A stretch of DNA of 64,000 bases from an uncultured Alphaproteobacteria bacterium (GTDB lineage: Bacteria > Pseudomonadota > Alphaproteobacteria > JALCBB01), in the NCBI GenBank assembly GCA_958267355.1, contig OY279575.1, positions 476,335 through 540,334 of the forward strand. Reading direction: 5' to 3'. Of the stretch, positions 9,058-17,980 are shown piece after piece. Below the pieces are notes generated by a model that saw only the letters and a program-made list of their open reading frames with translations, was not told where the DNA came from and made no database searches. The first letter of the stretch is position 1. Each line of letters starts with the position of its first letter. A program made the position numbers and the translations under genes.

Positions 9058-10605
9058 ATGTTACGGATCGCCGTTGCAGGACGGCCAAATACAGGCAAGT
9101 CTTCGCTCTTCAATCGTCTGCTTGGCAAGCGCATTGCCATCGTAGAAGACACGCCGGGCGTAACCCGTGACTGGTTAGCGGCTCCGATTGTCTTGGGCGG
9201 TCATCAAGTTGAACTGGTGGATACAGCAGGGCTTGAGTCGCTTGGCAAGACGCGGGGTGTTGATGCACTTACCCGTAGGATCATCCAGCACAACTTGCAG
9301 GCCTGTCAGGATGCAGACTTGATCTGGATGGTGGTAGATGCTTCCGTGGCACTCACGCCTGAAGATAAAGATTTAGCCCGCCATCTGCGCCGTTTGGGTG
9401 TGCCAATCCTAGCGGTGGCGAACAAGGCAGAGCGGGGCGTAGTTGCACTCGGAGCCGAAGAAGCCACAGCAACTTTGGGCTTTGGAGCTCCTGTGCGGGT
9501 TTCGGCAACCCACGGCGAAGGCTTGGCAGACTTAGCAGAGCAGAGCCTAGTGCGATTGGGCTTGGAGGCAATGGTTGAAGCCCAGGCTGAATCGGGTGCT
9601 GAAACACTCACAGAAGCTCATACAGAAGCTTTACCGCAATCTGTAGCCGACTCTACGGCACAGGAAGCGCAGGGGCTGGAGACAAGCCCACAATCGCCAG
9701 AGTTAGAGCCAAGCCACAAGCCACAGGAATTACAACCAAGCCCCAAGCCACAGGAGCCAGAAGGGCAAGCAAGCCCATCGGCTCGGCTTTTGAACTTGGC
9801 GGTTGTGGGAAGACCCAATGTCGGAAAATCTACTCTGGTCAATGCGCTCCTTGGCACGGACAGGCTTTTGGTCAGTGACGAAGCAGGAACAACGCGCGAT
9901 GCAATCGCGGTTTCGCTAGAAACAGAAGCAGGACAATTACAGGTAACCGATACAGCGGGCTTACGCCGTTCGGCAAAGGCAACGGGGCGTATGGAATATC
10001 TATCGCGTCTTCGCAGTCATGAAGCTTTAGAACACACGGAACAGGTTTGGCTGGTCGTAGATGGTACAGCGGCTTTGTCAAAGCAAGACCTGCGGATTGC
10101 CACACAGACTATGGAAGAGGGAAGGGCATTGCTGGTGGTGGTCAATCGCACGGATTTAACAGCATCGCGTGAAGCGGCACGTTTGGCGGTGCTAGAGCGA
10201 TTACAGCGTTCGCTATCGCAAGCCCAAGGAATTACCGTGGTAGCGATTTCTGCCAAAACAGGGCAGGGGCTACAAGAGCTTTTGGCAGAAGCCAATCAAC
10301 TGCATGCGCGTTGGGTAACGCGAATTTCAACAGGATTATTAAACCGCTGGCTGGCAAAAGCCGTAGCAGTGCATCCGCCACCCGCTCCGCAGGGTAAGCG
10401 GATTCGTATCAAGTATGTGACTCAGTACAAAGCTCGTCCGCCAAGCTTTTCGCTCTTTACCTCGCAAGGAAAAAAATTACCCGCTTCGTACCTGCGCTAC
10501 CTAGAAAAAGATCTACGCGCAACTTTTGCTTTGGAAGGTGTGCCAATCCGCCTGCATCCAAAAACTGCGGATAATCCCTATCAGAGCAAGCGCAAAAAGC
10601 GATAG
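9058..10605 (+). CDS. der: Ribosome assembly GTPase Der (EngA)
   Basis: Der has two tandem GTPase domains and a KH-like domain and acts in 50S subunit maturation. First G domain: GRPNTGKSS (7-15), DTAGLE, ANKAE. Second: GRPNVGKST (about 255), TTRD, DTAGLR, and NRTD in place of the usual NKxD. The C-terminal part (IRIKYVTQYKARPPSFSLF) is the KH-like domain. The linker between G domains is expanded to about 70 residues of Ser/Pro/Gln/Glu-rich sequence with SPQSPELEPSHKPQE-like repeats (9640-9790), making the protein 515 residues against a usual 440-490. Confidence 0.95.
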   Translation: MLRIAVAGRPNTGKSSLFNRLLGKRIAIVEDTPGVTRDWLAAPIVLGGHQVELVDTAGLESLGKTRGVDALTRRIIQHNLQACQDADLIWMVVDASVALTPEDKDLARHLRRLGVPILAVANKAERGVVALGAEEATATLGFGAPVRVSATHGEGLADLAEQSLVRLGLEAMVEAQAESGAETLTEAHTEALPQSVADSTAQEAQGLETSPQSPELEPSHKPQELQPSPKPQEPEGQASPSARLLNLAVVGRPNVGKSTLVNALLGTDRLLVSDEAGTTRDAIAVSLETEAGQLQVTDTAGLRRSAKATGRMEYLSRLRSHEALEHTEQVWLVVDGTAALSKQDLRIATQTMEEGRALLVVVNRTDLTASREAARLAVLERLQRSLSQAQGITVVAISAKTGQGLQELLAEANQLHARWVTRISTGLLNRWLAKAVAVHPPPAPQGKRIRIKYVTQYKARPPSFSLFTSQGKKLPASYLRYLEKDLRATFALEGVPIRLHPKTADNPYQSKRKKR

Positions 10606-10613
10606 GCAAAAAG

Positions 10614-11357
10614 TCAAAGATCAGGAAGCAAAATAAGCGCACCACTTCGGGTTTCCTGTTCGGAAAGCAAGGGTAGGCAAAGCTCGGCTACCTGTTCAGG
10701 CGTAGGCAAAGTTGCGGAGTCTTCTCCGGGCCAGCCGCGTTTGCGTAAAGCACTTCTAAATGGCGGCGGGACAGCAATATTTGCCGCTACGCTACTGCCC
10801 TGTAACTCGGCTCCCCAAGAGCGGACAAAAGCACTCAGCCCTGCCTTACTGGCAGCGTATGCCGAAAGGTACGGGCTTCCTGACTCTGCCAGCATAATCC
10901 GATCGCCAAAAAATAAAGCCCGCCCCGCGTCAGCTCGAGCCAGCAAGGGGGCAAATCCTGCAACAAGGCGATAGGCACAAGTCAGATGCAAGGCTATGGC
11001 TTCGTGCCACGCCTTTGCTTCAATCTGCGGAGTCAGAGTCATCGTTGGCATAACCCCTGCCGTGACACAAAGTAGATCTAAGCGTCCGTGGCGGTCCGCA
11101 AGAGCCAGAGCAAGATTGCGTAGCGGATCATCTCCGCGTTCGTCTTTCTCTTGGGTCAAGTCTAGCGGCACCAGAGTCGGACGCAATCCACCCGCCGCAA
11201 CAATTGCATCGTCTAAGTCTTCCAAGCCGCCAACCGTGCGGGCAATCAGTACAGTTTGTGCTCCGCCTTCAGCAAGCCGTAGGGCAAGGGCTTGCCCTAA
11301 GCCACGCGATGCACCCGCAATCAGAGCAATTTTATTTTGCCAAGGCTTGCCACTCAT
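10614..11357 (-). CDS. Short-chain dehydrogenase/reductase
   Basis: A 247-residue Rossmann-fold oxidoreductase: the dinucleotide motif GASRGLG is at about 15-21, and the catalytic YxxxK is YAASK. The substrate is unknown. The ATG overlaps the TGA of the upstream cvpA gene by four nucleotides, so the two are translationally coupled. In several alphaproteobacteria an SDR follows cvpA-purF; here purF is absent and the SDR follows cvpA directly (gene order from memory). It ends 8 nt from the end of the convergent der. Confidence 0.85.
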   Translation of the reverse strand: MSGKPWQNKIALIAGASRGLGQALALRLAEGGAQTVLIARTVGGLEDLDDAIVAAGGLRPTLVPLDLTQEKDERGDDPLRNLALALADRHGRLDLLCVTAGVMPTMTLTPQIEAKAWHEAIALHLTCAYRLVAGFAPLLARADAGRALFFGDRIMLAESGSPYLSAYAASKAGLSAFVRSWGAELQGSSVAANIAVPPPFRSALRKRGWPGEDSATLPTPEQVAELCLPLLSEQETRSGALILLPDL

Positions 11358-12412
11358 TGAATTGTGCGTAGGCTTTCCAAGCCACGAAGCAGTTGCTGGA
11401 TATGCCGCTCGGCTTCGGGCGACTGCACAGCGGGCAAGTCTTCACGCGTGAACTGCGGCAAATCAGGCACAAACGAATTGCCGCTATTGTCTTGTTGTAG
11501 AGTCTCGTGGTCTTCTAGCAACTTGTTAAGGCGACGCAGAGCCGCAAATTCTTCGTCTGTCCCTGACTTGCCTGCAGGCTCAGACAGCAAAGTAGGAAGC
11601 GAAGTAGCTGTAGTGGCAATTTCTTCTTGTATCGCAGACTTAGTGGATGTGGGTGCAGCTTTGCCAATCGCACCTTCACTGCTCTTGAGCAAAGCGTCTA
11701 GGGCTTCCTGAATGCGTTGTACTTCTTCTGATGCGATAGGGCTTCCACCAAGTCCGCTTGCTACGCCACTGCCATAGCCTGTAGCTCGGCGCACCGCTTG
11801 ACCATCAGGCGGAGCAGGAAGAGCAATTCTTGTGCCATCTTCTAACTCCAAGATCCGCGATGCGCCCGTGCCTGTTTCTTCGCTGTTCGTTTCTTCGCTT
11901 TCTTCTTGTCCGTCGGGAAGCTGATATTCGCTCGGCAAAAGCCGATTCAACAAGCCACGACTCGGAGCACTTAAAACCCGTATCAACTGCACACCCCGCG
12001 AGCGGGCTAAGACTTCTTGTTCGGTAACAAACGGAGCCACCGCCACGGCTAAAGTCCAAGAAAAGGTTAAGATTAGCAAGGCTAAGGCAAGACCAAAAAT
12101 TAAACCCAGAATGTGATCCCAGCGTTTGGGAAAAAACTTGCGCGTGTACTTCGGAAAAAATCCAAACAAAATTTGCAACAACACCAAGCTCACAACAAAC
12201 GGCACAACTACTGCCAAAACATCGGCGACAATTGGCTCTTCTAAAAGACTGCGAAAAAAGAGCGATAGACTCGGGCGGGCTAAAGCCGTAATTGCCGAAG
12301 CTCCAATCCACGCCGCCAGGTTCAGAAACGAACGCACCAGCCCCCGCGAAGCCCCAAGGATTGCGACAAACAGCAAAAAGGCAAAGACAAAAAGGTCAAT
12401 TAAGCCTGTCAT
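11354..12412 (-). CDS. cvpA: CvpA family membrane protein with long C-terminal extension
   Basis: CvpA proteins are inner membrane proteins linked to colicin V export, purine metabolism and envelope stress. The N-terminal ~140 residues form four hydrophobic segments with the family start LIDLFVFAFLLFVAILGASRGLVRSFLNL. After about residue 165 the protein is hydrophilic: an acidic EESEETNSEETGTG stretch and a charged tail to 352, about twice the usual family length. The neighbour upstream (12461-13300) has a similar layout and may be a diverged duplicate. It is the penultimate gene of the rpsF block. Confidence 0.87.
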   Translation of the reverse strand: MTGLIDLFVFAFLLFVAILGASRGLVRSFLNLAAWIGASAITALARPSLSLFFRSLLEEPIVADVLAVVVPFVVSLVLLQILFGFFPKYTRKFFPKRWDHILGLIFGLALALLILTFSWTLAVAVAPFVTEQEVLARSRGVQLIRVLSAPSRGLLNRLLPSEYQLPDGQEESEETNSEETGTGASRILELEDGTRIALPAPPDGQAVRRATGYGSGVASGLGGSPIASEEVQRIQEALDALLKSSEGAIGKAAPTSTKSAIQEEIATTATSLPTLLSEPAGKSGTDEEFAALRRLNKLLEDHETLQQDNSGNSFVPDLPQFTREDLPAVQSPEAERHIQQLLRGLESLRTIQ

Positions 12413-12460
12413 AGCAAAAACATTCCTAAGGCAAAAAGCTTCACAAAAAGTTTGGTTAGC

Positions 12461-13300
12461 TTATTCAGGGTTACGAAAGGTATCAAGTGCTTTGCTACGT
12501 TGGTTTCTTAACTTCTCAACCGCACTTTTGTCTGTGCCTTCCCCTTTTGCCGTGCCAGACTTTTTCGTAGAGCCGAAGCTTGCGGTATCGGTTGCTCTCT
12601 GTAGTCTTTCCAATTCTTCGGCACCTTGGGTAAATCCGCTTTCGCGCAAAGTCTCGCGGAGTTCACCAATTTCTTCCTCGCGGGTTTTCGGCTTGTCTTC
12701 GCCTTGCTCTTCTGAACGGAGAAAAATTTCCGTGCCATCTTGTAGGCGAATAATTTGCCCTGCAGGTCTTTGCTCTGGCAGGTCAGTAAACATTGGCACC
12801 TGCCAATCGCCTGCTTGGAGTGCATCCAGTGTGGCGTTAAGATGATTCAAAGGCAAGGTAGAAGCAAGGCGCACAGTCCGTATAGACCAAGACCGACTCA
12901 AAGCTTCTGCCATCTGTGGCGTGACAATGATTAGGCTTGTCCATACAGCCGTAAGCACCAGCACAGCATTCGCCAAGCCAAACACAAAGCCAAGCGGTGT
13001 GTTTAATACATAGATATATTTTTTCTTGATTTTTCTCTCTGCCTTTAAAACAAGCCTAGTTTCTACCTTGCCCCAACCAAGGCAGATAACAAAAAAAGGC
13101 ACCGCCAAGGCAAAGAAGGCAAGCCAGCCCACACCCCCCACATAAGGAGTCAGAAATGGACGCAAGCCAAATGCCACAGCCAAAGCAATCACCAAAACAA
13201 GCAGACGAAAGCCCGTGGTGACTCCGCCCCCTGCCAAACCCGATAGGGTAATCAGCAAGAATAGCGACACGGCGCATAAATCAAATAGTAGTAAGCCCAT
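12461..13300 (-). CDS. CvpA-like membrane protein of unknown function
   Basis: Four hydrophobic segments in the first ~140 residues (LLLFDLCAVSLFLLITLSGLAGGG; LLVLVIALAVAF; VGWLAFFALAVPFFVICLGW; FVFGLANAVLVLTAVWTSLIIV), then a hydrophilic tail that contains IIRLQDGTEIFL, close to the RILELEDGTRIAL of the neighbouring CvpA. It therefore looks like a diverged paralogue. The start is set at ATG 13300, which has AGGA six nucleotides upstream and begins at the first helix; an extension to 13423 would overlap radA by 77 nt and adds only a Lys/Asn/Glu-rich stretch. Confidence 0.65.
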   Translation of the reverse strand: MGLLLFDLCAVSLFLLITLSGLAGGGVTTGFRLLVLVIALAVAFGLRPFLTPYVGGVGWLAFFALAVPFFVICLGWGKVETRLVLKAERKIKKKYIYVLNTPLGFVFGLANAVLVLTAVWTSLIIVTPQMAEALSRSWSIRTVRLASTLPLNHLNATLDALQAGDWQVPMFTDLPEQRPAGQIIRLQDGTEIFLRSEEQGEDKPKTREEEIGELRETLRESGFTQGAEELERLQRATDTASFGSTKKSGTAKGEGTDKSAVEKLRNQRSKALDTFRNPE

Positions 13301-13346
13301 AGCTTTTCCTGAACACCTTGAAGCAAGCTTTTCTCTAAAGCTTACT

Positions 13347-14864
13347 TTAAAGAACTTTTTCTTTCTTGCCGACTCGTTCTGCGCTGTTTCGTTCTTCGCT
13401 TTCTCGTTCTGCGCTATCCGCACGCACTTGCTTGCCCGACTCCGCTTTGGACTGCATAATTTTCTTCGGCAAATCCTGCACTCTTTCTAGCTCTGTACAG
13501 ACAAGATTTAAAGCACTTGGCATATCTTTGCCCTTGCCTTTAACTTTGCTTTTAACTTTTTCTTGTCCGCGTCTTTCATTACCTGGATGCCAAACCTGAC
13601 AAAACCCCAAACGCTTCGCCTCACGCATACGGATTTCATGATTTGCCACACCCCGCACTTCACCCGAAAGAGCAATTTCTCCGAACATCACTAAATCCAA
13701 CGGTAAAGGCGTATCTTCCGCCGCCGACAACAAAGCCGCCGCCACCGCCAAGTCAGCCGCAGGTTCAGCAATGCGTAAGCCCCCCGCAACATTCAGGTAC
13801 ACATCTTGCTGGGAAAATATCACGCCACAACGAGTTTCCAAAACCGCCAAGATCTGCGCTAGGCGATTGCCATCCCAGCCGACAACAGCCCGCCGTGGCG
13901 AACCATACGGAGCGGGAGCCATCAAAGCCTGAATCTCCACCAGTAGCGGGCGACTCCCCTCTAAGCCCGCAAACACAGCCGTGCCTGCCACCGACTCCTT
14001 CTGCGAGCCCAAGAAAAGCGCCGACGGATTCGTCACTTCAGACAAGCCATCGCCTGTCATCTCCCAGACGCCGATTTCGTCTGCGGCTCCGAAGCGGTTT
14101 TTCCACGCCCGCAAAATACGGAAATGCCCACCCCGTTCGCCTTCAAACTGCAAAACCGTATCCACCAAGTGCTCCAAAACTTTCGGACCTGCAACTGTTC
14201 CGTCTTTGGTGACATGGCCGACAATCAAAACCGCAATTCCGCGAGTCTTCGCCAAACGCACCAAAGCATTCGCCGACTCACGCACCTGCGACACCGAACC
14301 CGGAGCCGACTCCAAAGTGTCTAAGTGCATCGTTTGAATTGAATCCACCACCAGCAGACGCGCTGAACGATCGCGCTCCATAGAAGCCAAGGCAGGGGAA
14401 AGCGAAGTCGTAGCCGCACAAGACAAAGGCGCACCTTCTAGGCCCAAACGCAAAGCCCGCAAACGTATCTGTTCCGCCGCTTCTTCGCCCGAGAGATAGA
14501 CCGTGTCCGCTCCTGCCCGTGCTGTTGCCGCAGCCACTTGCAACAACAAAGTAGATTTCCCCACCCCAGGATCACCCGACAGCAAAGTAACCGAACCAGG
14601 CACCAAGCCACCGCCCAATACGCGATCAAATTCTCCGATACCCGTGACAATACGCTGAACCTGCGGCGTAGCTGCACCCGCTTCGTCTTCCAGCGAAAGA
14701 AAATCTACGCGGGCACTGGCTCCGCTTTCAGCCTTCGCCGCATGCGTGGAAATAACTTCTTCGGTGACTGTGTTCCATCCATTACAGAAGTGGCACTTGC
14801 CTACCATACGCGCATGATTTGCACCGCACTGTCCGCAGACATACTGGGTTTTCTCGCGTGCCAT
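13347..14864 (-). CDS. radA: DNA repair protein RadA (Sms)
   Basis: RadA is a RecA-like ATPase/helicase that helps branch migration during recombination. The product has a C4 zinc finger (Cys10, 13, 24, 27), Walker A GDPGVGKST (97-105), the KNRFG motif and a C-terminal Lon-like domain (GGLRIAEPAADLAVAAALLSA, FGEIALSGEVRGV). A low-complexity tail from about residue 445, rich in Lys then in SAERESEERNSAER, extends it to 505 residues against a usual 450-460. It lies between mlaF and the CvpA-like genes. Confidence 0.95.
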   Translation of the reverse strand: MAREKTQYVCGQCGANHARMVGKCHFCNGWNTVTEEVISTHAAKAESGASARVDFLSLEDEAGAATPQVQRIVTGIGEFDRVLGGGLVPGSVTLLSGDPGVGKSTLLLQVAAATARAGADTVYLSGEEAAEQIRLRALRLGLEGAPLSCAATTSLSPALASMERDRSARLLVVDSIQTMHLDTLESAPGSVSQVRESANALVRLAKTRGIAVLIVGHVTKDGTVAGPKVLEHLVDTVLQFEGERGGHFRILRAWKNRFGAADEIGVWEMTGDGLSEVTNPSALFLGSQKESVAGTAVFAGLEGSRPLLVEIQALMAPAPYGSPRRAVVGWDGNRLAQILAVLETRCGVIFSQQDVYLNVAGGLRIAEPAADLAVAAALLSAAEDTPLPLDLVMFGEIALSGEVRGVANHEIRMREAKRLGFCQVWHPGNERRGQEKVKSKVKGKGKDMPSALNLVCTELERVQDLPKKIMQSKAESGKQVRADSAERESEERNSAERVGKKEKVL

Positions 14865-14875
14865 TGTCTGCTTGC

Positions 14876-15730
14876 CTAATCCTGCTCGCCCGCACGGGTT
14901 CGTACCGCCAGTGGGCCCTGCGCTTCCCCACGGACAAATTGCCGTAAGGCTTCATCCTGTGGGTCTTCTAAGGCTTGCGATGAGCCGTGCCAGACAATCT
15001 GTCCGCCGTGTAGAAGTGCAACCCGATTGGCAATCCGTGCGGCAGAAGCCATATCGTGAGTCACAGTGATTGCACTTGCGCCAAGGCGATTCATTGAGCT
15101 CAAAATCAAATCGTCAATAATCCGCGTCATAATCGGATCAAGCCCCGAAGTGGGCTCGTCAAACAGAAGAAGCCGTGGCTCAGACGCTACAGCTCGTGCC
15201 AAGCCTACGCGCTTACGCATTCCGCCTGAGAGTTCAGCAGGAAACAAATGCGCTGTCTCAGGCGGAAGCTCCACTTCTTCGAGTCGGGCAATGGCGATAT
15301 CCAAGGCTTCAGAACGCGATATACGCCGTGCTGCCATAAGCCCGAAGGCTACATTTTCCCATACAGGCAGGGAGTCAAAAAGTGCCGATGATTGAAATAG
15401 CATTCCGCATTGAGCGCGAAGTTCAGCATAGCTTTTGCGTGGAGCTTCTTCGTCTTTGCCGCTACCACTTCGGGAGCCAAGTTCTGCACCCCGCCAGAAG
15501 ATATCTCCGCGATTGACTGCTAGAAGTCCGAGCAGACATTTGAGAAAAACCGATTTGCCAGTACCACTGCGTCCGAGAATAACCAGAGATTCACCACGTT
15601 TTAAACTTAAAGAAAAGCTGTTTAAAACGCGCTTGTCACCGAAGGCAAGGTGTAGATCTTGCGCTTCTACCTCGTTGGCGACTCCTTCTGGTGCGGAGTT
15701 AGGAGTCGGGCTTGCAGTTTCAAGAGTCAT
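14876..15730 (-). CDS. mlaF: ABC transporter ATP-binding protein, MlaF-like
   Basis: This is the ATPase of an Mla/MCE-type transporter that moves phospholipids between membranes. Walker A is GRSGTGKS (53-60), the ABC signature is LSGGMRKRVGLARA (typical for MlaF) and Walker B is LLLFDEPTSGLDP. Upstream by 8 nt is the MlaE-like permease. No MCE-domain protein (MlaD) follows, so it must be encoded elsewhere. The N-terminal 20 residues are a Pro/Glu-rich extension before the ATPase core. Confidence 0.88.
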   Translation of the reverse strand: MTLETASPTPNSAPEGVANEVEAQDLHLAFGDKRVLNSFSLSLKRGESLVILGRSGTGKSVFLKCLLGLLAVNRGDIFWRGAELGSRSGSGKDEEAPRKSYAELRAQCGMLFQSSALFDSLPVWENVAFGLMAARRISRSEALDIAIARLEEVELPPETAHLFPAELSGGMRKRVGLARAVASEPRLLLFDEPTSGLDPIMTRIIDDLILSSMNRLGASAITVTHDMASAARIANRVALLHGGQIVWHGSSQALEDPQDEALRQFVRGEAQGPLAVRTRAGEQD

Positions 15731-15738
15731 TGTGAGAG

Positions 15739-16548
15739 TTATTGGGCGAAGAACAGCTCGGTGACCAGATAGTTTGAAATCAAAATCAAGATGGAAGCAG
15801 AAACCACGGCATAGGTTGCAGCTGTGCCAACGCCTGCAGCTCCGCCACGGGATTTGTAGCCGTGGTAGCAGCCCATCAGGGCGATGATGAATCCGAAGAC
15901 TGCGGCTTTGACGAGTCCTGAGATGACATCTTGGGCTTCTAGGAAAGACCAGGTGTTTTGAATATACGTCCCAGGGTGAAAGCCAAGCCGTGCGGTGGCG
16001 ATGAAATAGCCGCCTGTGACTCCGATGATATCAGCGACCAGCACCAAGAGCGGCAAGACCAAAATCGCGGCAAGCACACGCGGCAAAACCAGATAGCGAA
16101 ACGGATTGGTTGATAAAGCCCACAAAGCATCAATTTGTTCGGTGACTCGCATTGTGCCGATTTCAGCCGCCATTGCCGAGCCGACTCGTCCTGCGACAAT
16201 CAGCCCTGCCAGCACAGGACCAAGCTCGCGGGTGATGGAGACCACAACAACATTTGGAATCGCGCTTTCTGCAGAAAAACGCGCAAAACCCGTATAGCTT
16301 TGTAGAGCTAAGACCATGCCTGTAAAAATCGCTGTCATACCGACAACGGGCAGGGAGTAAAAGCCAATTTCAACGAGCTGGCGGGCGAAGTTGCGTCCGT
16401 ACCAAGGTGGCGCTAAAGCCTGCAGGATTTGTCCGATGAACAGGGTAACGCGTCCTGCGGCGGCGGGCAGGTTCAGGACAAAAGCCCCTAAGCCTGCGAC
16501 TCCGAGAAGAATCGTTCCGAACTGCTTGGGAGCCGAGTTGAAAGCCAT
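15739..16548 (-). CDS. mlaE: MlaE-type lipid transport permease
   Basis: MlaE is the inner-membrane permease that pairs with MlaF. The 269-residue protein has five or six hydrophobic segments and the family core VVSITRELGPVLAGLIVAGRVGSAMAAEIGTM around residues 100-135. It precedes mlaF with an 8-nt gap and follows alr. Insertion of mlaEF between alr and radA is a variation on the alr-radA neighbourhood. Length is normal. Confidence 0.9.
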   Translation of the reverse strand: MAFNSAPKQFGTILLGVAGLGAFVLNLPAAAGRVTLFIGQILQALAPPWYGRNFARQLVEIGFYSLPVVGMTAIFTGMVLALQSYTGFARFSAESAIPNVVVVSITRELGPVLAGLIVAGRVGSAMAAEIGTMRVTEQIDALWALSTNPFRYLVLPRVLAAILVLPLLVLVADIIGVTGGYFIATARLGFHPGTYIQNTWSFLEAQDVISGLVKAAVFGFIIALMGCYHGYKSRGGAAGVGTAATYAVVSASILILISNYLVTELFFAQ

Positions 16549-16634
16549 TTGCCTTGCCTTACGCTTCTTGCCGCTTCTTGTCTTACGCTACTTGTCGCTA
16601 CTTGCCTGACGCTTTTTGCCTTCTGTGCCGTATC

Positions 16635-17930
16635 TTAGACAAAGACTCGCTGTACCCGTGTGCCAAGAGCGCAGAGTGCATCCCGTGCGTAGGGAAAAGC
16701 CGCTTCGTAGGGGAGCGCAGATAAGTCACGGGAGCCAGTATCAGAAGCTTCGGGCGGGAAAAGATCTAGCCAATCGCCAACTTTCAGGAATGGTGCTGCA
16801 GTTGCTTCCACGGAGACTAAATCCATAGAAATGCGCCCCCGCACAGGGAGAGGAATCTGCTTGCACCATAGCGCGAGTTGTCCGTCCCGTATAGGGTCAG
16901 GAGCCGTGCCTTGCGGCTTGGGCAATGTTCCACCTGCTGTGCCACCTGTTGTGCCATCTGTTCTTCTGTGGGCTTGGAGCGAGCGCACAGCCAAGCCATC
17001 GGCGTAGCCAATGGCTATGGTGGCAAGGCGGGTTTGCTGATTGGCGCACCAGGTTTCGTTGTAGCCAACGGTGCTACCTTTGCTGACTTCTTGAATCTGT
17101 ACCACGCGGGCGCGTAGATGCACTGCGCGTTTGAGTGGAGCCAGCTTGGCGAAGGCGGCGGCTTCTAAGCCGTATAGAGCCGCACCTGGACGCACAAGGT
17201 TAAAGTGCCATTCTGTGCCTAAGGCTATCCCTGCGGAGTTGGCGAGACTCAAGGGAGCAGGGGGAAGCAACTTGGCAAGATTTTCAAAAAGTAGTCTTTG
17301 GCTTTGGTTTGTGTTTTGCTCTTGCTGTTCGGAAGCCCTGCGTTTCGTGGAGCTACTTTCAGCAGAATTACTTTCAGCGGAACCGCGTTCAGCAGAGCTT
17401 AAGTGCGCCATCCATAGGGCAGGGCGCAAACCTTGAAAGTGATGCGCTAGATCGCTGGCGATATGGTGTAGGTCTTGGGCGGGCAGGGCGTAGCGGTTCA
17501 TTCCGACATCAAAGTGCAGGACAAGCGGCAAAGGCGAGTCGTACTTGCGCGTATAGCCGTGGGCAGCTTCACGCCATAGAGCCAACTGCTCGCTGGTGGA
17601 GACTACAGGCAGGAGTCGTTTCGCAATCGCCGTGCGGACAAGTTCTTGTGGCGTATCGCCAAGCGGAATTCCACCCAGAAGCATAATCCGTGCATTGGGG
17701 GGTAGGGTTTGGCGCAAAGCTAACCCTTCTTCAAACGAGAAGACAAAAAAGTTACGTGCACCTTCACGCCACAATAGACGGGCAATGCGTTCGGCTCCGA
17801 GTCCGTAGCCATTGGCTTTAACCACAGGAGCAATTGTCGCCTTTTTGGTGAGCCGCTTTAAAACCCGCCAATTGTGAAGTATTGCACTACGCTGAATCAC
17901 CAGTTGCGGATCAGCTGTCTGTCCGTTCAT
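16635..17930 (-). CDS. alr: Alanine racemase with a Ser/Glu-rich insertion
   Basis: Alr interconverts L- and D-alanine for peptidoglycan. The PLP lysine is Lys38 in VVKANGYGLG; the second catalytic residue is the Tyr of VGYNETW, and RISMDLVSV is present near the C-terminus. Between HLSSAE and SQRLLFENL lies an insertion of about 30 residues made of SAERGSAESNSAESSST-like units and Gln/Asn (around 17320-17410), which ordinary alanine racemases lack. The position is in the barrel domain and would have to be a surface loop. The gene follows dnaB, the usual alphaproteobacterial order. Confidence 0.94.
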   Translation of the reverse strand: MNGQTADPQLVIQRSAILHNWRVLKRLTKKATIAPVVKANGYGLGAERIARLLWREGARNFFVFSFEEGLALRQTLPPNARIMLLGGIPLGDTPQELVRTAIAKRLLPVVSTSEQLALWREAAHGYTRKYDSPLPLVLHFDVGMNRYALPAQDLHHIASDLAHHFQGLRPALWMAHLSSAERGSAESNSAESSSTKRRASEQQEQNTNQSQRLLFENLAKLLPPAPLSLANSAGIALGTEWHFNLVRPGAALYGLEAAAFAKLAPLKRAVHLRARVVQIQEVSKGSTVGYNETWCANQQTRLATIAIGYADGLAVRSLQAHRRTDGTTGGTAGGTLPKPQGTAPDPIRDGQLALWCKQIPLPVRGRISMDLVSVEATAAPFLKVGDWLDLFPPEASDTGSRDLSALPYEAAFPYARDALCALGTRVQRVFV

Positions 17931-17980
17931 CGTGTGCCACGCAAATCAGTAGAAGCTAAATCAATAGAAGCCAGTAGGAC

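Noticed and set aside
13301..13423. Upstream start for the second CvpA-like gene
   Set aside because: It would overlap radA by 77 nt; ATG 13300 has AGGA at good spacing and begins at the first membrane helix.
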